In this document: positions 1 through 8,026 of the stretch, one piece after another
Layout of the letters: every line of letters starts with the position of its first letter
Position numbering within the stretch: the stretch's first letter is position 1
Assembly (NCBI GenBank): GCA_038251315.1
Contig: JBBSBK010000012.1
Coordinates: forward strand, 1-50,652
Source: JBBKXP01 sp038251315
GTDB lineage: Bacteria; Pseudomonadota; Alphaproteobacteria; Rhodobacterales; Rhodobacteraceae
Direction of reading: 5' to 3'
Length of the DNA stretch: 50,652 nt
Position numbers and translations under genes: made by a program
The notes under the pieces: model-generated
Databases searched by the model: none
What the model was told of the DNA's origin: nothing
The model's input: the letters and a program-made list of their open reading frames with translations, nothing else

Positions 1-1338
1 ACCGGGCCGCTGCATGTCGGGCATACGCGGGGTGCGGTGTTCGGCGACGCGCTGGCATCCTTGCTGGCCTATGCCGGGTTTGACGTGACCCGCGAGTACT
101 ACATCAACGACGGCGGTGCGCAGGTCGATGTGTTGGCGCGGTCGGCTTATGAACGCTACCGCGAAGCCTGTGGCCATGCGCCGGAAATTGCCGAAGGGTT
201 GTACCCCGGCGATTATCTGGTCCCGGTTGGCGAGGCGATGAAGGCGCATTTCGGTGACACTCTGCTCGACAAGGACGAACAGTTTTGGCTGGCCGAGGTG
301 CGCGAATTTGCCACCGAACAGATGATGGTGCTGATCCGCGCCGATCTGGCCCTGCTGGGCGTTGAAATGGATGTCTTTTATTCCGAAAAGTCCCTGTATG
401 GGTCGGGCAAGATCGAGGCGGCGATTGCCGATCTGGACGCCAAGGGGCTGATCTATCGCGGCGTGCTGGAACCGCCCAAAGGCAAGGTGCCCGAGGATTG
501 GGAACCACGCGAACAACTGTTGTTCAAATCCACAGAGCATGGCGACGACGTTGATCGCCCGATCCAGAAATCGGACGGGTCGTGGACCTATTTCGCCCCC
601 GATATCGCCTATCATTTCGACAAGGTGCAGCGCGGGTTCGACCAGTTGATCGACGTGTTCGGGGCCGATCACGGCGGATATGTCAAACGGATGAAGGCGG
701 CGGTTTCGGCGCTGTCGAATGGCCGGGTGCCGCTGGATATCAAGCTGACCCAATTGGTCAAGCTGTGGAAGAATGGTGAGCCGTTCAAGATGTCCAAACG
801 CGCGGGCACGTTTGTCACCCTGTCGGATGTGGTTGAACAGGTCGGGGCCGATGTGACGCGGTTTCATATGCTGACGCGCAAGAACGACGCGCCGCTGGAT
901 TTCGACCTCGACAAGGTGCTGGAACAGTCCAAGGACAATCCGGTGTTCTATGTACAATACGCCCACGCGCGGGTGCAGTCGGTGTTGCGCAAGGCCGAGG
1001 TGGCGGTGGACGACGCGACGCTGGCGGCGGCAGACCTGACCGGGCTGACCCATCCGGCGGAATTGGCGCTGGCCCGCAAGGTGGCCGAATGGCCGCGGCT
1101 GGTCGAGATTGCCGCGCGGGGCCATGAGCCGCACAAGATCGCATTCTATCTTTATGAACTCGCTGGCGATTTTCACGGGCTGTGGAACCGGGGCAATGAC
1201 GATGCCAGCCTGCGGTTCCTGCAAGATGGCGACGCGGCCACTACGCAGGCGAAAATCGCACTGATTCGGGCCGTCGCGGTTGTTATTTCGGCCGGTCTTG
1301 GTATTCTTGGTGTCACTCCGGCTGACGAGATGCGCTAA
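1..1338 (+). CDS. argS: Arginyl-tRNA synthetase, 5' end cut by the window edge
   Basis: Class I aminoacyl-tRNA synthetase that charges tRNA-Arg with arginine in the cytoplasm. The reading frame is open from base 1 and ends at a TAA at 1336-1338, giving 445 residues. The HIGH signature appears as HVGH at bases 13-24, and the second catalytic signature KMSKR at 787-801. The C-terminal third carries the all-helical anticodon-binding (DALR-type) domain. Family members are about 570-590 residues, so roughly the first 130 residues lie left of the window. A GTG at 37 is internal and is not the start. A SPOR-domain gene follows 80 bases downstream on the same strand. Identification is firm from the two signatures and the ArgS-type sequence between them. 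Confidence 0.97.
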   Translation, partial: TGPLHVGHTRGAVFGDALASLLAYAGFDVTREYYINDGGAQVDVLARSAYERYREACGHAPEIAEGLYPGDYLVPVGEAMKAHFGDTLLDKDEQFWLAEVREFATEQMMVLIRADLALLGVEMDVFYSEKSLYGSGKIEAAIADLDAKGLIYRGVLEPPKGKVPEDWEPREQLLFKSTEHGDDVDRPIQKSDGSWTYFAPDIAYHFDKVQRGFDQLIDVFGADHGGYVKRMKAAVSALSNGRVPLDIKLTQLVKLWKNGEPFKMSKRAGTFVTLSDVVEQVGADVTRFHMLTRKNDAPLDFDLDKVLEQSKDNPVFYVQYAHARVQSVLRKAEVAVDDATLAAADLTGLTHPAELALARKVAEWPRLVEIAARGHEPHKIAFYLYELAGDFHGLWNRGNDDASLRFLQDGDAATTQAKIALIRAVAVVISAGLGILGVTPADEMR

Positions 1339-1418
1339 AGCGTACGGGTTCCGGGGCAGAGGCAACGCAAGAACCTGGGCATCCCAGACCGGGACAGCCA
1401 GCGGCAGTGAGGCATAAG

Positions 1419-2411
1419 ATGGCAGTTATCGGTGAAATCGCTGCGTCCGTTTCCCCGCCCGTGTCGCGGGGGGCACGGGCTGCGGCGATGGTCAACTACG
1501 GCGGCGCGGCTTTGTCGTTGGCGCTGGTCATCGGGATCGGGGTCTGGGGCTACAAATTGGTTATGCGCGATGTCACCGGAATACCCGTGGTGCGCGCGAT
1601 GGAGGGGCCCATGCGCAGCGCGCCCAGCGATCCGGGAGGCGACGTCGCGCTGCACGCGGGCCTGTCAGTCAACGCCGTCGCCGCGATGGGTGGGGCCGCC
1701 CCACCCGAAGACGTGCTTGTGCTTGCGCCCCGCCAAGCCGAACTTTCGGCTGAGGATTTGACCGCTCAGCCTGACGCCGAAGAGGGCGAGGTTTTGGCCG
1801 ATCCGACCATATCAGAGCCTGTCGCGGCGAACGCGGGGCTGACCGAACTGCCCGCAGCCCCGACCGGCCCGCTGACCGCTGATCAGGTCCTGGCGCTGGC
1901 GGATGAGATCGCGGCCACCGCGACGCCTCTCTCCGCACTGGCCGCCGGCACCGATGCCCCAGTGGCGATGTCGGTGAACGGGGTGGATGCTGCGGCCATT
2001 GCCGAGATTGTGCCCGCTTCTGTTCCCGGGGTATCGACGTCGCTGCGCCCGTCGCTGCGCCCGATCAACGCGGTGACCGCCGCCGCCGCTGCACTGTCCA
2101 CAGAATCGGCGCCTGCTGTCGCAGCACCTGCCGCCGATGTCACGACTGCTGCTATACCGGCAGGCACTGCGCTGGTGCAGCTTGGCGCATTTGAAAGCCC
2201 CGCCATCGCGGGCACTGAATGGCAAAGGCTCGGCGTGAAGTTCGCCGAATACATGACTGACAAGCAACAGATAATTCAGCAGGCCGAAAGCGGTGGCAAG
2301 ACCTTTTTCCGGTTACGCGCAATGGGGTTTGCCGATCTGTCCGAGGCGCGGAGGTTCTGTTCGGCCCTTGTCGTGGAAAACGCCGCCTGCATTCCGGTGG
2401 TGGTGCGCTGA
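1419..2411 (+). CDS. SPOR-domain protein with one membrane span
   Basis: Predicted inner-membrane protein of 330 residues with a periplasmic SPOR domain. SPOR domains bind denuded septal peptidoglycan, so a cell-division or wall role is likely; that is family knowledge, not shown here. One hydrophobic span lies near residues 28-50. A long Ala/Pro/Thr-rich linker follows, and the SPOR domain occupies roughly the last 80 residues (starting near GTALVQLGAFES). The ATG at 1419 is preferred over a GTG at 1407 because GAGG sits six bases before it. The stop codon abuts the nagZ start with no gap, so the two are translationally coupled. The same order (argS, SPOR protein, nagZ, scpAB) is familiar in Rhodobacterales. 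Confidence 0.88.
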   Translation: MAVIGEIAASVSPPVSRGARAAAMVNYGGAALSLALVIGIGVWGYKLVMRDVTGIPVVRAMEGPMRSAPSDPGGDVALHAGLSVNAVAAMGGAAPPEDVLVLAPRQAELSAEDLTAQPDAEEGEVLADPTISEPVAANAGLTELPAAPTGPLTADQVLALADEIAATATPLSALAAGTDAPVAMSVNGVDAAAIAEIVPASVPGVSTSLRPSLRPINAVTAAAAALSTESAPAVAAPAADVTTAAIPAGTALVQLGAFESPAIAGTEWQRLGVKFAEYMTDKQQIIQQAESGGKTFFRLRAMGFADLSEARRFCSALVVENAACIPVVVR

Positions 2412-3413
2412 ATGGCGCAGACCGCGGCCATCTTCGGACCTGAAGGTCAGATCGCGACAGATTGGGAACATAGGTTTTTTCGAGAGACCGATCCTTGGGG
2501 CTTCATTCTGTTCGCCCGCAATATCGACAACCCCGATCAACTTCGCCGTCTGACCGGCGATCTGCGCGACATCGTCGGACGAAACGCCCCGATCCTGGTC
2601 GATCAGGAAGGCGGCCGGGTACAGCGGATGCGCCCGCCGCATTGGCGCGACTATTTGCCGGCACTTGATCAGATGCGGCAGGCACGCGACCCCCTGCGCG
2701 CCCAATGGGTACGCAACCGCCTGATCGCGCAGGAGCTTTTCGACGTTGGTATCGACGTTAACTGTGCACCCCTTGCCGACCTTGTCGAACCGCAGACCCA
2801 TCCGGTTTTACTTAACCGACTTTACGGCGACGATCCCGACGCCGTCGCCGCCGCCGCCCGGATATGTGCCGAGGCCTTTCTGGCCGGCGGAGTTTTGCCG
2901 GTGCTGAAGCACATTCCCGGCTATGGTCGGGCCCATGTCGACAGCCACAAGGACTTACCTATCGTCCATGCGCGCCGTGAAATGCTCGAAGCCCGCGATT
3001 TCGCACCGTTCCGGGCCCTCAATGACCTGCCGATCGGGATGACGGCTCATATCGTGTTTTCCGCCATCGACGGCCGCAATCCGGCGACCACCTCGGCGAC
3101 GATGATGCAGCTGATCCGCGACGATATAGGGTTTGGCGGGCTCATCATGACCGATGATCTGTCTATGGAGGCGTTGCAGGGGTCGATTGCCGATCGCGCC
3201 AAGGCGTCGATCGCGGCAGGCTGCGATGTGGTCCTGCACTGCAACGGCAAGCGCGCCGAAATGCAGGACTGCGCAGTTGCCGCCGGGCCGATGACGGCGG
3301 CGGCACAGGACCGTGCACAAACCGCACTTGAACTCAGAATGCCGCCTAATGATATTGATGTCAGGGCCTTGTGGGCCGAACTTCATTCACTTCTGGGCGC
3401 TGCACATGGCTGA
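2412..3413 (+). CDS. nagZ: Beta-N-acetylhexosaminidase (GH3, NagZ)
   Basis: Cytoplasmic glycoside hydrolase family 3 enzyme that removes N-acetylglucosamine from anhydro-muropeptides during peptidoglycan recycling. It has 333 residues, normal for the single-domain form. The family loop is present as KHIPGYG (166-172) followed by DSH (177-179); H179 is the expected general acid/base. The nucleophile loop reads MTDDLSM with D248 as the likely catalytic aspartate. The His usually found after PG in the loop is Tyr here (Y171); that position is variable in the family and is not the catalytic His. The ATG directly follows the previous stop. The 3' end overlaps scpA by 8 bases, so nagZ-scpA-scpB look like one operon. 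Confidence 0.95.
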   Translation: MAQTAAIFGPEGQIATDWEHRFFRETDPWGFILFARNIDNPDQLRRLTGDLRDIVGRNAPILVDQEGGRVQRMRPPHWRDYLPALDQMRQARDPLRAQWVRNRLIAQELFDVGIDVNCAPLADLVEPQTHPVLLNRLYGDDPDAVAAAARICAEAFLAGGVLPVLKHIPGYGRAHVDSHKDLPIVHARREMLEARDFAPFRALNDLPIGMTAHIVFSAIDGRNPATTSATMMQLIRDDIGFGGLIMTDDLSMEALQGSIADRAKASIAAGCDVVLHCNGKRAEMQDCAVAAGPMTAAAQDRAQTALELRMPPNDIDVRALWAELHSLLGAAHG

Positions 3414-4191
3414 TTCCTTTCAGGAGGATGCGGTCAGCGTCACCGACCGGATTGCCGCCGAGGCCCTCATCATCGATGTCGGTGCGTTCGAGGGGCCGCT
3501 GGATCTGTTGCTGACTCTCTGCCGGACTCAAAAGGTCGATCTGCGGCAGATTTCAATTCTCGCTCTGGCCGAACAGTATCTGGCCTTTGTCGAGACCGCC
3601 AAGCAGTTGCGCCTTGAACTGGCGGCGGATTACCTGGTGATGGCGGCATGGCTCGCCTTTCTCAAATCCCGCCTGTTGTTGCCCCCCGACCCGTCCGAAG
3701 AGGGACCGTCAGGCGAAGAACTTGCCGCGCATCTGGCGTTTCAGCTCGAACGTCTTGCGGCGATGCGCGAGGTCGCCGCAAAGCTGATGGCGCGCGATCA
3801 GTTGGGCCGCGATTTCTTTGCCCGTGGCATCACCGAAGATGTTCAACGGATGCGGCACGTGACCTATTCGGCGACGCTGCTGGATTTGATGCAGGGTTAT
3901 GCCCGGATCCGGACCCGCGACGATTTCCGCCCCTTCGTGCTTGACCGCGACGCGGTGATGACGCTGGAACAGGCGCTGGAGCGGATGCGCCACCTGATCG
4001 GGTTCGCGGGCGACTGGGCCGATCTTTCGTCATATATACCAGAGGGTTGGCAGATTGACCCGCCGCGCCGCCGTTCCGCCACCGCAGCGCATTTCGCGGC
4101 CTCGCTGGAGTTGGCCAAGGAAGGATGCATCGACATTCGTCAGGGCGAGGCCTTTGCCCCGATCCAGATTCGCAGCCGGACACCGCGCTGA
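3406..4191 (+). CDS. scpA: Segregation and condensation protein A
   Basis: Kleisin subunit of the SMC-ScpAB condensin that compacts and segregates the chromosome. It has 261 residues. The N-terminal kleisin signature is FEGPLDLLLTL at residues 28-38, followed by a helical segment and LKSRLLLPP near residue 90. The C-terminal winged-helix region is typical. The frame is open further upstream, but the ATG at 3406, inside the nagZ tail, puts the signature at the usual distance from the N-terminus. The stop overlaps the scpB start (TGATG), the common scpA-scpB coupling. Confidence 0.95.
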   Translation: MADSFQEDAVSVTDRIAAEALIIDVGAFEGPLDLLLTLCRTQKVDLRQISILALAEQYLAFVETAKQLRLELAADYLVMAAWLAFLKSRLLLPPDPSEEGPSGEELAAHLAFQLERLAAMREVAAKLMARDQLGRDFFARGITEDVQRMRHVTYSATLLDLMQGYARIRTRDDFRPFVLDRDAVMTLEQALERMRHLIGFAGDWADLSSYIPEGWQIDPPRRRSATAAHFAASLELAKEGCIDIRQGEAFAPIQIRSRTPR

Positions 4192-4826
4192 TGGAAACCG
4201 AACGCACCAGCCTGTTCGAAGCGCCGCCGATGGCTGAACAGGAACGCATGGTCGAGGCGATCCTGTTCGCCTCGGCCGATCCGGTCACCTTCACCGAATT
4301 GATGGGCCGGATGCCGCACGGGGCCGAACCCGCCGAGGCGATCGCGCGGTTGCGCAAACGCTACGAAGGCCGGGGGGTCAACATCCTCCGCATCGGCGAC
4401 GCCTGGGCAATCCGTACCGCACCTGATCTGGGCTTCCTGATGCAAAAGGAAACCGTCGAGGTGCGCAAACTTTCCCGCGCGGCGATCGAAACCCTGGCCA
4501 TCGTTGCCTATCACCAGCCCGTCACCCGCGCCGAGATCGAGGAGATCCGGGGCGTCAGCGTCAGCCGCGGCACTGTTGACCAGCTGATCGAACTGGAATG
4601 GGTTCGCTTTGGACGGCGCAAGATGACGCCGGGACGGCCTGTGACCTTCGTCGTGACCGAAGGGTTTCTTGACCATTTCGGGCTGGAAAGCGCGCGCGAC
4701 CTGCCCGGTCTCAAGGACCTGCGCGCCGCCGGGTTGCTTGAAAATCGCCCCGCGCCGGGGACAGTGCCGCTGGGCGAGGGCAGCGACGCAGATGCCGACC
4801 AGACCGAGATGTTCGACCAGGATTGA
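4191..4826 (+). CDS. scpB: Segregation and condensation protein B
   Basis: Winged-helix partner of ScpA in the SMC condensin complex, binding the kleisin middle region. It has 211 residues. Family hallmarks include VEAILFASADPV near residues 21-32, and LSRAAIETLAIVAYHQPVTR with IEEIRGVSVSRGTVDQLIE in the second winged helix. The ATG is taken at 4191 because it overlaps the scpA stop by one base; the open frame runs a little further upstream inside scpA. The acidic C-terminal tail (residues 190-211) is probably disordered. Confidence 0.95.
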   Translation: METERTSLFEAPPMAEQERMVEAILFASADPVTFTELMGRMPHGAEPAEAIARLRKRYEGRGVNILRIGDAWAIRTAPDLGFLMQKETVEVRKLSRAAIETLAIVAYHQPVTRAEIEEIRGVSVSRGTVDQLIELEWVRFGRRKMTPGRPVTFVVTEGFLDHFGLESARDLPGLKDLRAAGLLENRPAPGTVPLGEGSDADADQTEMFDQD

Positions 4827-4922
4827 CTGCCACCAAAACGCCGCATTGCGATGGTATCGGGGGCTTGACTTGGGAAATGTGCCGCGCACCTCTAGAGTGA
4901 CGCCAGAAAAAGGGGCCTGCCT

Positions 4923-5123
4923 ATGAATCCGAACGCCATCATCAACATGATCGTCCGCATGTTCATGCGCCGTGGCATCAATGCCGGGATCAACCACGTG
5001 GCCAATCGGGGCCGTAATCCCAAGGACATGACCCCGCAGGAACGTCAGAACGCGAAAGCCGGGCGCGAGAACGCCAAAAGGGCGCAACAGGCGATGCGCG
5101 TGATCCGGCGATTGGGTCGCTGA
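4923..5123 (+). CDS. Small basic protein, function unknown
   Basis: A 66-residue ORF with many Arg, Asn and Met residues. The first half could form an amphipathic helix (NAIINMIVRMFMRRGIN). The second half carries KDMTPQERQNAKAGRENAKR and could form a second charged helix. AAAGGGG lies 8-12 bases before the ATG. I recognise no domain. The ORF stands alone between scpB and the PACE-type gene, with about 100 bases before it and a long imperfect hairpin after it. Coding is supported by the ribosome site, the lack of a competing ORF and a protein-like composition. A DNA- or RNA-contacting role is conceivable but is not shown. Confidence 0.7.
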   Translation: MNPNAIINMIVRMFMRRGINAGINHVANRGRNPKDMTPQERQNAKAGRENAKRAQQAMRVIRRLGR

Positions 5124-5147
5124 CAGGTAGGGATTGCCTGACTTGGT

Positions 5148-5193
5148 GGATCGGACGATGGGCTGCAATGTGGCGACAGTCCATCGTTGATCC
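5148..5193. repeat. Long imperfect hairpin in an intergenic region
   Basis: Left arm 5148-5165 and right arm 5177-5193 are complementary over about 17 positions, with one mismatch or wobble and one extra base, around an 11-base loop (5166-5176). There is no T-run on either side, so it is not a standard intrinsic terminator. It may be a transcript-end or processing structure for the small gene ending at 5123, a leader structure of the gene starting at 5272, or a small RNA. Confidence 0.6.
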
Positions 5194-5271
5194 GCCCCGC
5201 ACTTTGAATGTTCCGTTTTTGTCAGACGGGAGACCGGGTCGGACATTTGTCCTTTCACCCCGGAGTCCATT

Positions 5272-5904
5272 ATGGCTCTTCGCAATTTCCGCGAGCGCGT
5301 CTTCCAGACGCTGTCATTCGAATTTGGCGGATTGATCGCCGTCACACCAATATACGCTGCCTCTTTCCATACCCCTGCCGTCGGTTCAGCGAGTGTGATT
5401 GCGATGTTGTCAGTGGCCGTGATCATCTGGTCCCCGCTGCACAACGCGGTCTTTGACTGGGCCGATCTGCGGCTGACCGGACGGTTGGCCAGTGACCGAC
5501 CCCGCGGATTGCGGATGGTTCACGCGGCATCGCATGAAGTGACTTCGCTGATCCTGACGATGCCGCTTCTGGTCTTTGTCGCCGGTCTTGAGGTTTGGCA
5601 CGCACTGACCCTCGAAATCGTGCTGACAGCGTTCTACACGATTTATGCGTACATCTTTCATTTGGGATACGATCGGCTTCGGCCCGTGGCGCCGCAAGTC
5701 GCGGCACCGGCATCGTCAGATCGCCAGCCAGATCAGATAGCCGGCATATGCAGCAAGCATCACGCCACCTTCGGTACGGGTAATCCGCCAGCCAGTCATG
5801 CAGACCGCCACCAAAGTCAGCGTTGCCGCTGCCATGACCCAGATATCCAGTTGCAGGATTTCAGCAGGGACTCCGATCGGCTTCACCAGCGCCGTAACGC
5901 CTAA
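5272..5904 (+). CDS. PACE-type (bacterial transmembrane pair) efflux protein with an unusual tail
   Basis: Predicted four-span inner-membrane protein of the proteobacterial antimicrobial compound efflux (PACE) family, which includes the chlorhexidine exporter AceI. The first half has RERVFQTLSFE with E17 at the conserved glutamate position, then WSPLHNAVFDW near residue 53. The second half repeats the pattern with HAASHE near residue 83. The hydrophobic part ends near residue 145, the normal length of the family. Another 65 or so hydrophilic residues follow, and these are encoded by DNA antisense to the 3' end of the convergent antiporter gene (189-base overlap). The natural stop may have been lost. 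GGAG precedes the ATG by about six bases. Substrate is not predictable. Confidence 0.82.
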   Translation: MALRNFRERVFQTLSFEFGGLIAVTPIYAASFHTPAVGSASVIAMLSVAVIIWSPLHNAVFDWADLRLTGRLASDRPRGLRMVHAASHEVTSLILTMPLLVFVAGLEVWHALTLEIVLTAFYTIYAYIFHLGYDRLRPVAPQVAAPASSDRQPDQIAGICSKHHATFGTGNPPASHADRHQSQRCRCHDPDIQLQDFSRDSDRLHQRRNA

Positions 5905-6627
5905 GATTCCTAAGATGTTGAAGATGTTCGACCCGATGATGTTGCCGAGCGCAATGTCGCTTTGTCCCTTTCGCGCCGCCACGATCGAAGTGACAAGTTC
6001 CGGCAGCGATGTGCCGATGGCGACCACGGTCAACCCGATGACCGCCTCGGACACGCCGAATTCGCGGGCCATGCCGACCGCGCCAACGACCAGCAGTTTG
6101 GCCCCCAGCAACGTCACCAGCAACCCGCCGACGAACATCGCGGCGGCGAAGGCGATGCTGGCGGTGGCGGGGGGCAGCGCATCGCCGCCGCCGCTGCGCA
6201 CCGCGATGAACAGGAATCCCGCCAGCCCCAGCAGGAAAACGACGCCGTTGCCCCGGCTGAAACTGCCCGTGAGTGCCAGAACAATGCAGAGAGCCGTAGC
6301 GGCGATCAGAATCGTCGCGTCGCGATTGAACGTCTCGCGCGACACCGCGATTGGCGCGATCAGCGCCGCCGCACCAAGGATCAGCAGGATATTGGCGATA
6401 TTGGACCCGACCACATTGCCCACCGCGATCCCCGGCGACCCGGCGAAGGCCGCCTGCAACGAGGTCAGCAGTTCCGGCATCGAGGTGCCGAACCCGACCA
6501 GCGTCAGCCCGATCACCATCGGCGACACACCCCAGCGTTGGGCGATACTGACTGCGCCCCGCACCAGATAGTCGCCGCCAAACAACAGGGCGACGAAACC
6601 GCCCAGCACCAACAGGATGTCCGTCAA
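5716..6627 (-). CDS. Calcium/sodium antiporter of the CaCA family (YrbG-like)
   Basis: Inner-membrane cation exchanger of 303 residues with about ten membrane spans. It shows the internal duplication typical of the family: GFGTSMPELLTS (residues 45-56) followed by GNVVGSNIANILLILG, and a second copy AIGTSLPELVTS followed by GNIIGSNIFNILGILG. These repeats carry the ion-binding Glu/Asp/Ser/Asn residues. The start is TTG at 6627, with GAGGGA just upstream on the minus strand; no ATG gives a better fit. Its last 63 codons overlap the tail of the PACE-type gene in antisense. Confidence 0.93.
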   Translation of the reverse strand: MTDILLVLGGFVALLFGGDYLVRGAVSIAQRWGVSPMVIGLTLVGFGTSMPELLTSLQAAFAGSPGIAVGNVVGSNIANILLILGAAALIAPIAVSRETFNRDATILIAATALCIVLALTGSFSRGNGVVFLLGLAGFLFIAVRSGGGDALPPATASIAFAAAMFVGGLLVTLLGAKLLVVGAVGMAREFGVSEAVIGLTVVAIGTSLPELVTSIVAARKGQSDIALGNIIGSNIFNILGILGVTALVKPIGVPAEILQLDIWVMAAATLTLVAVCMTGWRITRTEGGVMLAAYAGYLIWLAI

Positions 6628-6735
6628 AATTCCCTCGTCACTGGACCGGTTATTATTATTGACGAAGCGGGGCCCGCCGCAGTGTCTGGCAGATATGGGT
6701 CGGGCGGGCGTTGAACAAGCCCAGGAGCAACATTT

Positions 6736-7812
6736 TCAGGGCGTTTTGAAGTGCTTTGACAGTTTCAGCCCCTGACCTTGATAGTTCGATTTGATTGCTT
6801 GGCCATAGAGTGCAGCCGGGGTCGCCGCCATCCGTTCATAGACCAGCCGTCCGACGATCTGGCCGTGTTCGAGGACAAAGGGCGCATCGTGGCAGCGCAC
6901 TTCAAGAACGCCGCGCGATCCGGCACCGCCGGCCCCGCTCCACCCGAAACCGGGGTCGAAAAATCCGGCGTAATGGACCCGAAATTCGCCGACCATTGCG
7001 AGATACGGGGCCATCTCGGCGGCGCAGTCGGGCGGAATGGTAATCGCCTCGCGGCTGACGAGAATATAGAATGCGCCGGGGTCGAGGATGATCCAGCCGG
7101 TTGTCGTGTGGACCGCTTCCCAGAAATCGGCAGCGGCATAGTGGTTGATCTGCCCAAGGTCGATGACGCCGGTGTGCGGTTTGGCGCGATAGCCGACAAG
7201 GCTGCCCTTGACGGGGCGAAGGTCGACAGAAAACCCAAGACCGTCCTGAATGATCGGATCGCCCGACACGATGGGGGTTTTGGCGTGAAGAGCGGCAAGG
7301 TCGGCGTCGTCCAGCACCGTCTTGCCGACCCGAAAGATGATCTGGTTCAGCATCTGTCCCGGACTGGCGATTACCGAAAATGACTGCGGACAAATTTCGA
7401 CATAGAGCGGGCCATTGTAGCCTGCAGGCACGCGGTCGAATGCGGTGCCGTGGTCGGTGATGATCCGCGTCAGCAGGTCCAGCCTCCCGATTGACGATTT
7501 GGCGCTGGCCGCCCCCGACATGCCCTCAGGCAATGTCAGCCGTTCGAGCAGGGGGACAACATAGACACAACCCTTTTCCAGCACCGCACCGCCCGTCAGG
7601 TCGATCCGGTGCATGCCGAATTCGACCAACCGGTCGGCCACCGTGCGTCCCAGCCCTGGCAGGAACGACGCGCGGACCCGGTGCGCCACATCCGCCAGCC
7701 GCAGGTCGAGCGAGGCAGGCTGCACCTGTCCCGGCGCAATCGGCTGGCTGGCAGCAATCGCGCCGCTGTCGATCATTGTTTGTAATTGGTGGTCTGCCAG
7801 AACGCCGTGCAT
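6736..7812 (-). CDS. dcd: 2'-deoxycytidine 5'-triphosphate deaminase, long form
   Basis: Predicted cytoplasmic nucleotide enzyme that deaminates dCTP to dUTP for thymidylate synthesis. It has 358 residues, about twice the E. coli Dcd (193). The N-terminal half has QPASLDLRLAD and SAKSSIGRLDLLTRI, matching the Dcd active-site strand and its Ser/Arg motif. It continues with YNGPLYVEICP and a second trimer-type half. This double-length form is known in alphaproteobacteria. GAAGGGA sits before the ATG. A strong terminator ends only 19 bases upstream, leaving no room for a promoter of its own outside the tRNA locus. Confidence 0.9.
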   Translation of the reverse strand: MHGVLADHQLQTMIDSGAIAASQPIAPGQVQPASLDLRLADVAHRVRASFLPGLGRTVADRLVEFGMHRIDLTGGAVLEKGCVYVVPLLERLTLPEGMSGAASAKSSIGRLDLLTRIITDHGTAFDRVPAGYNGPLYVEICPQSFSVIASPGQMLNQIIFRVGKTVLDDADLAALHAKTPIVSGDPIIQDGLGFSVDLRPVKGSLVGYRAKPHTGVIDLGQINHYAAADFWEAVHTTTGWIILDPGAFYILVSREAITIPPDCAAEMAPYLAMVGEFRVHYAGFFDPGFGWSGAGGAGSRGVLEVRCHDAPFVLEHGQIVGRLVYERMAATPAALYGQAIKSNYQGQGLKLSKHFKTP

Positions 7813-7830
7813 CGTGGTCCCTTCGGTTAC

Positions 7831-7862
7831 AAAAACGCCCGCCGCGCGGATGCGGGCGGGCG
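7831..7862 (-). terminator. Intrinsic terminator of tRNA-Pro
   Basis: On the minus strand an 8-bp GC stem (bases 7855-7862 with 7836-7843), with further pairing inside the loop, is followed directly by five T (7835-7831). It lies six bases downstream of the tRNA 3' end. Confidence 0.85.
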
Positions 7863-7868
7863 GTTTAG

Positions 7869-7945
7869 TGGTCGGGCTAGCAGGGTTCGAACCTGCGACC
7901 TTCCGTCCCCCAGACGGACGCGCTACCAGGCTGCGCTATAGCCCG
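7869..7945 (-). tRNA. tRNA-Pro (anticodon GGG)
   Basis: Complete 77-base cloverleaf on the minus strand. Acceptor arms CGGGCTA/TAGCCCG, D-stem GCGC/GCGC with AGCCTGGTA loop, anticodon stem TCCGT/ACGGA with loop CTGGGGG (anticodon GGG), T-arm GCAGG-TTCGAAC-CCTGC, discriminator A and an encoded CCA. It reads proline codons CCC/CCU. It has a promoter just upstream and a terminator just downstream. Confidence 0.97.
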
Positions 7946-7955
7946 ACTGCGGGTT

Positions 7956-7983
7956 GTCATAGACGAAATACGGCGCAGGGCAA
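7956..7983 (-). promoter_or_regulatory. Candidate promoter of tRNA-Pro
   Basis: On the minus strand TTGCCC (7983-7978) and TATGAC (7961-7956) are separated by 16 bases. Transcription would begin a few bases before the tRNA 5' end at 7945, which is the expected geometry. Assigned by pattern only. Confidence 0.55.
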
Positions 7984-8026
7984 GCTGGAAAACCGGCGAT
8001 CCCGATCTGGCCCCGTCTGGCGCCCG

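Noticed and set aside
4140..5444. Open frame of 434 codons on the minus strand over scpB and the small gene
   Set aside because: It is antisense to clear scpB sequence, has no domain pattern, and reflects the third-position GC bias of the true gene, which keeps the mirror frame open.
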